From: an uncultured Clostridia bacterium | GTDB taxonomy: Bacteria; Bacillota; Clostridia; Christensenellales; CAG-917 | Assembly (NCBI GenBank): GCA_900554085.1 | Contig: USGA01000067.1 | Location: 1 to 5,300, forward strand | Direction: 5' to 3' | DNA: 5,300 nt | In this document: positions 4,831 to 5,300 of the stretch, piece after piece | Layout: each line of letters opens with the position of its first letter | How positions within the stretch are numbered: position 1 is the first letter of the stretch | Program-made: the position numbers and the translations under genes | The notes under the pieces: model-generated | Told to the model about the DNA's origin: nothing | Database searches by the model: none | The model's input: the letters and a program-made list of their open reading frames with translations, nothing else

Positions 4831-5300
4831 TCAGTACTCCAGTTGCTCCTCGATGTAGGCGCGGAGATTTTCAACAGGCACTCTCACCTGCGACATCGTG
4901 TCGCGTTCGCGAACGGTCACGGTGTTGTCCTCGAGAGTGTCGAAGTCGACGGTCACGCAGAAAGGCGTGCCGATTTCGTCCTGACGACGGTAACGCTTGC
5001 CGATGGAGCCGGACAAATCATATTCGCAGGGGAAATGCTTGGCAAGGTCGAAATAGATTGTCTCCGCCTTTTCTCCCAGTTGTTTCTGAAGGGGCAACAC
5101 GGCGACCTTGACGGGGGCGATAGCGGGCGCAAAGCGCATAACGACGCGGGTTTCGCCGTCCACTTCTTCCTCGTCGTAGGCGTTGCACAGCAGAGCCAGC
5201 ACCATACGCTCGACGCCGAGAGACGGCTCGATGACATAGGGCACGTACTTCTCGTTGGTGACGGGGTCGGTGTAGGAAAGGTCCTTGCCGCTGGTGTTGA
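4831..5300 (-). CDS. glyS: Glycyl-tRNA synthetase, homodimeric type, C-terminal part
   Basis: This class II synthetase charges tRNA-Gly with glycine in the cytoplasm. Only the last roughly 156 residues are visible; the frame is open to the right edge, where it begins NTSGKDLSY. The segment YVPYVIEPSLGVERMVLALL is class II motif 3, with the ATP-binding arginine in GVER. After it comes the anticodon-binding domain (RFAPAIAPVKVAVLPL onwards), and near the end GTPFCVTVDFDTLEDNTVTV plus RERDTMSQVRV, typical of the alpha-2 form found in many Gram-positive bacteria, archaea and eukaryotes and distinct from the alpha2-beta2 enzyme of E. coli. Its stop at 4831 faces the small cysteine-rich gene, and the terminator at 4735-4762 probably serves both. 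Its own start, promoter and any upstream T-box lie outside the window. Confidence 0.97.
   Translation of the reverse strand, partial: NTSGKDLSYTDPVTNEKYVPYVIEPSLGVERMVLALLCNAYDEEEVDGETRVVMRFAPAIAPVKVAVLPLQKQLGEKAETIYFDLAKHFPCEYDLSGSIGKRYRRQDEIGTPFCVTVDFDTLEDNTVTVRERDTMSQVRVPVENLRAYIEEQLEY

Noticed and set aside
1..5300. CRISPR arrays, tRNA or rRNA genes, insertion sequences, attachment sites.
   Set aside because: I read both strands and found no direct-repeat/spacer pattern, no cloverleaf or rRNA-like stretch, and no transposase or terminal inverted repeats.

Overview
The window is a compact, GC-rich bacterial segment. Almost all coding is on the minus strand, and one very small gene lies on the plus strand. 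Purine-rich Shine-Dalgarno sites of the AGGAGG type, a textbook sigma-A-like promoter, a homodimer-type glycyl-tRNA synthetase, a type III pantothenate kinase and a tiny Cys/Gly/Leu-rich protein together suggest a Firmicutes (Bacillota) genome. A GC-rich uncultured Clostridia-type lineage is a reasonable inference, but the sequence does not prove it.

Layout by position. (1) 1-3775 is one minus-strand transcription unit. A strong promoter (-35 at 3770-3775, -10 at 3747-3752) drives a type III pantothenate kinase (coaX, 2925-3695), a monofunctional homoserine dehydrogenase with a C-terminal ACT domain (hom, 1617-2894) and a GH77 4-alpha-glucanotransferase (malQ, 71-1600). The start of a further gene overlaps the malQ stop by ATGA and runs off the left edge. 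Gaps are 30 nt, 16 nt and an overlap, so co-transcription is very likely. (2) 3776-3964 has no supportable gene; it holds GC-rich inverted repeats of unknown role. (3) 3965-4483 (minus) encodes a small, very hydrophobic protein resembling a divergent TspO/MBR family member, with an uncertain start. (4) 4549-4731 (plus) encodes a 60-residue protein with 14 cysteines, 12 leucines and 12 glycines. It has an ideal ribosome binding site and a perfect 12-bp intrinsic terminator. (5) 4831-5300 (minus) is the C-terminal part of glycyl-tRNA synthetase, which enters from the right edge and converges on the small gene.

The coaX-hom-malQ unit joins coenzyme A synthesis, the branch to threonine and methionine, and alpha-glucan handling. 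These are housekeeping functions with no obvious single pathway. The item most worth following up is the small cysteine-rich gene: it has complete, strong expression signals, an internal 21-residue tandem duplication and no assignable function.
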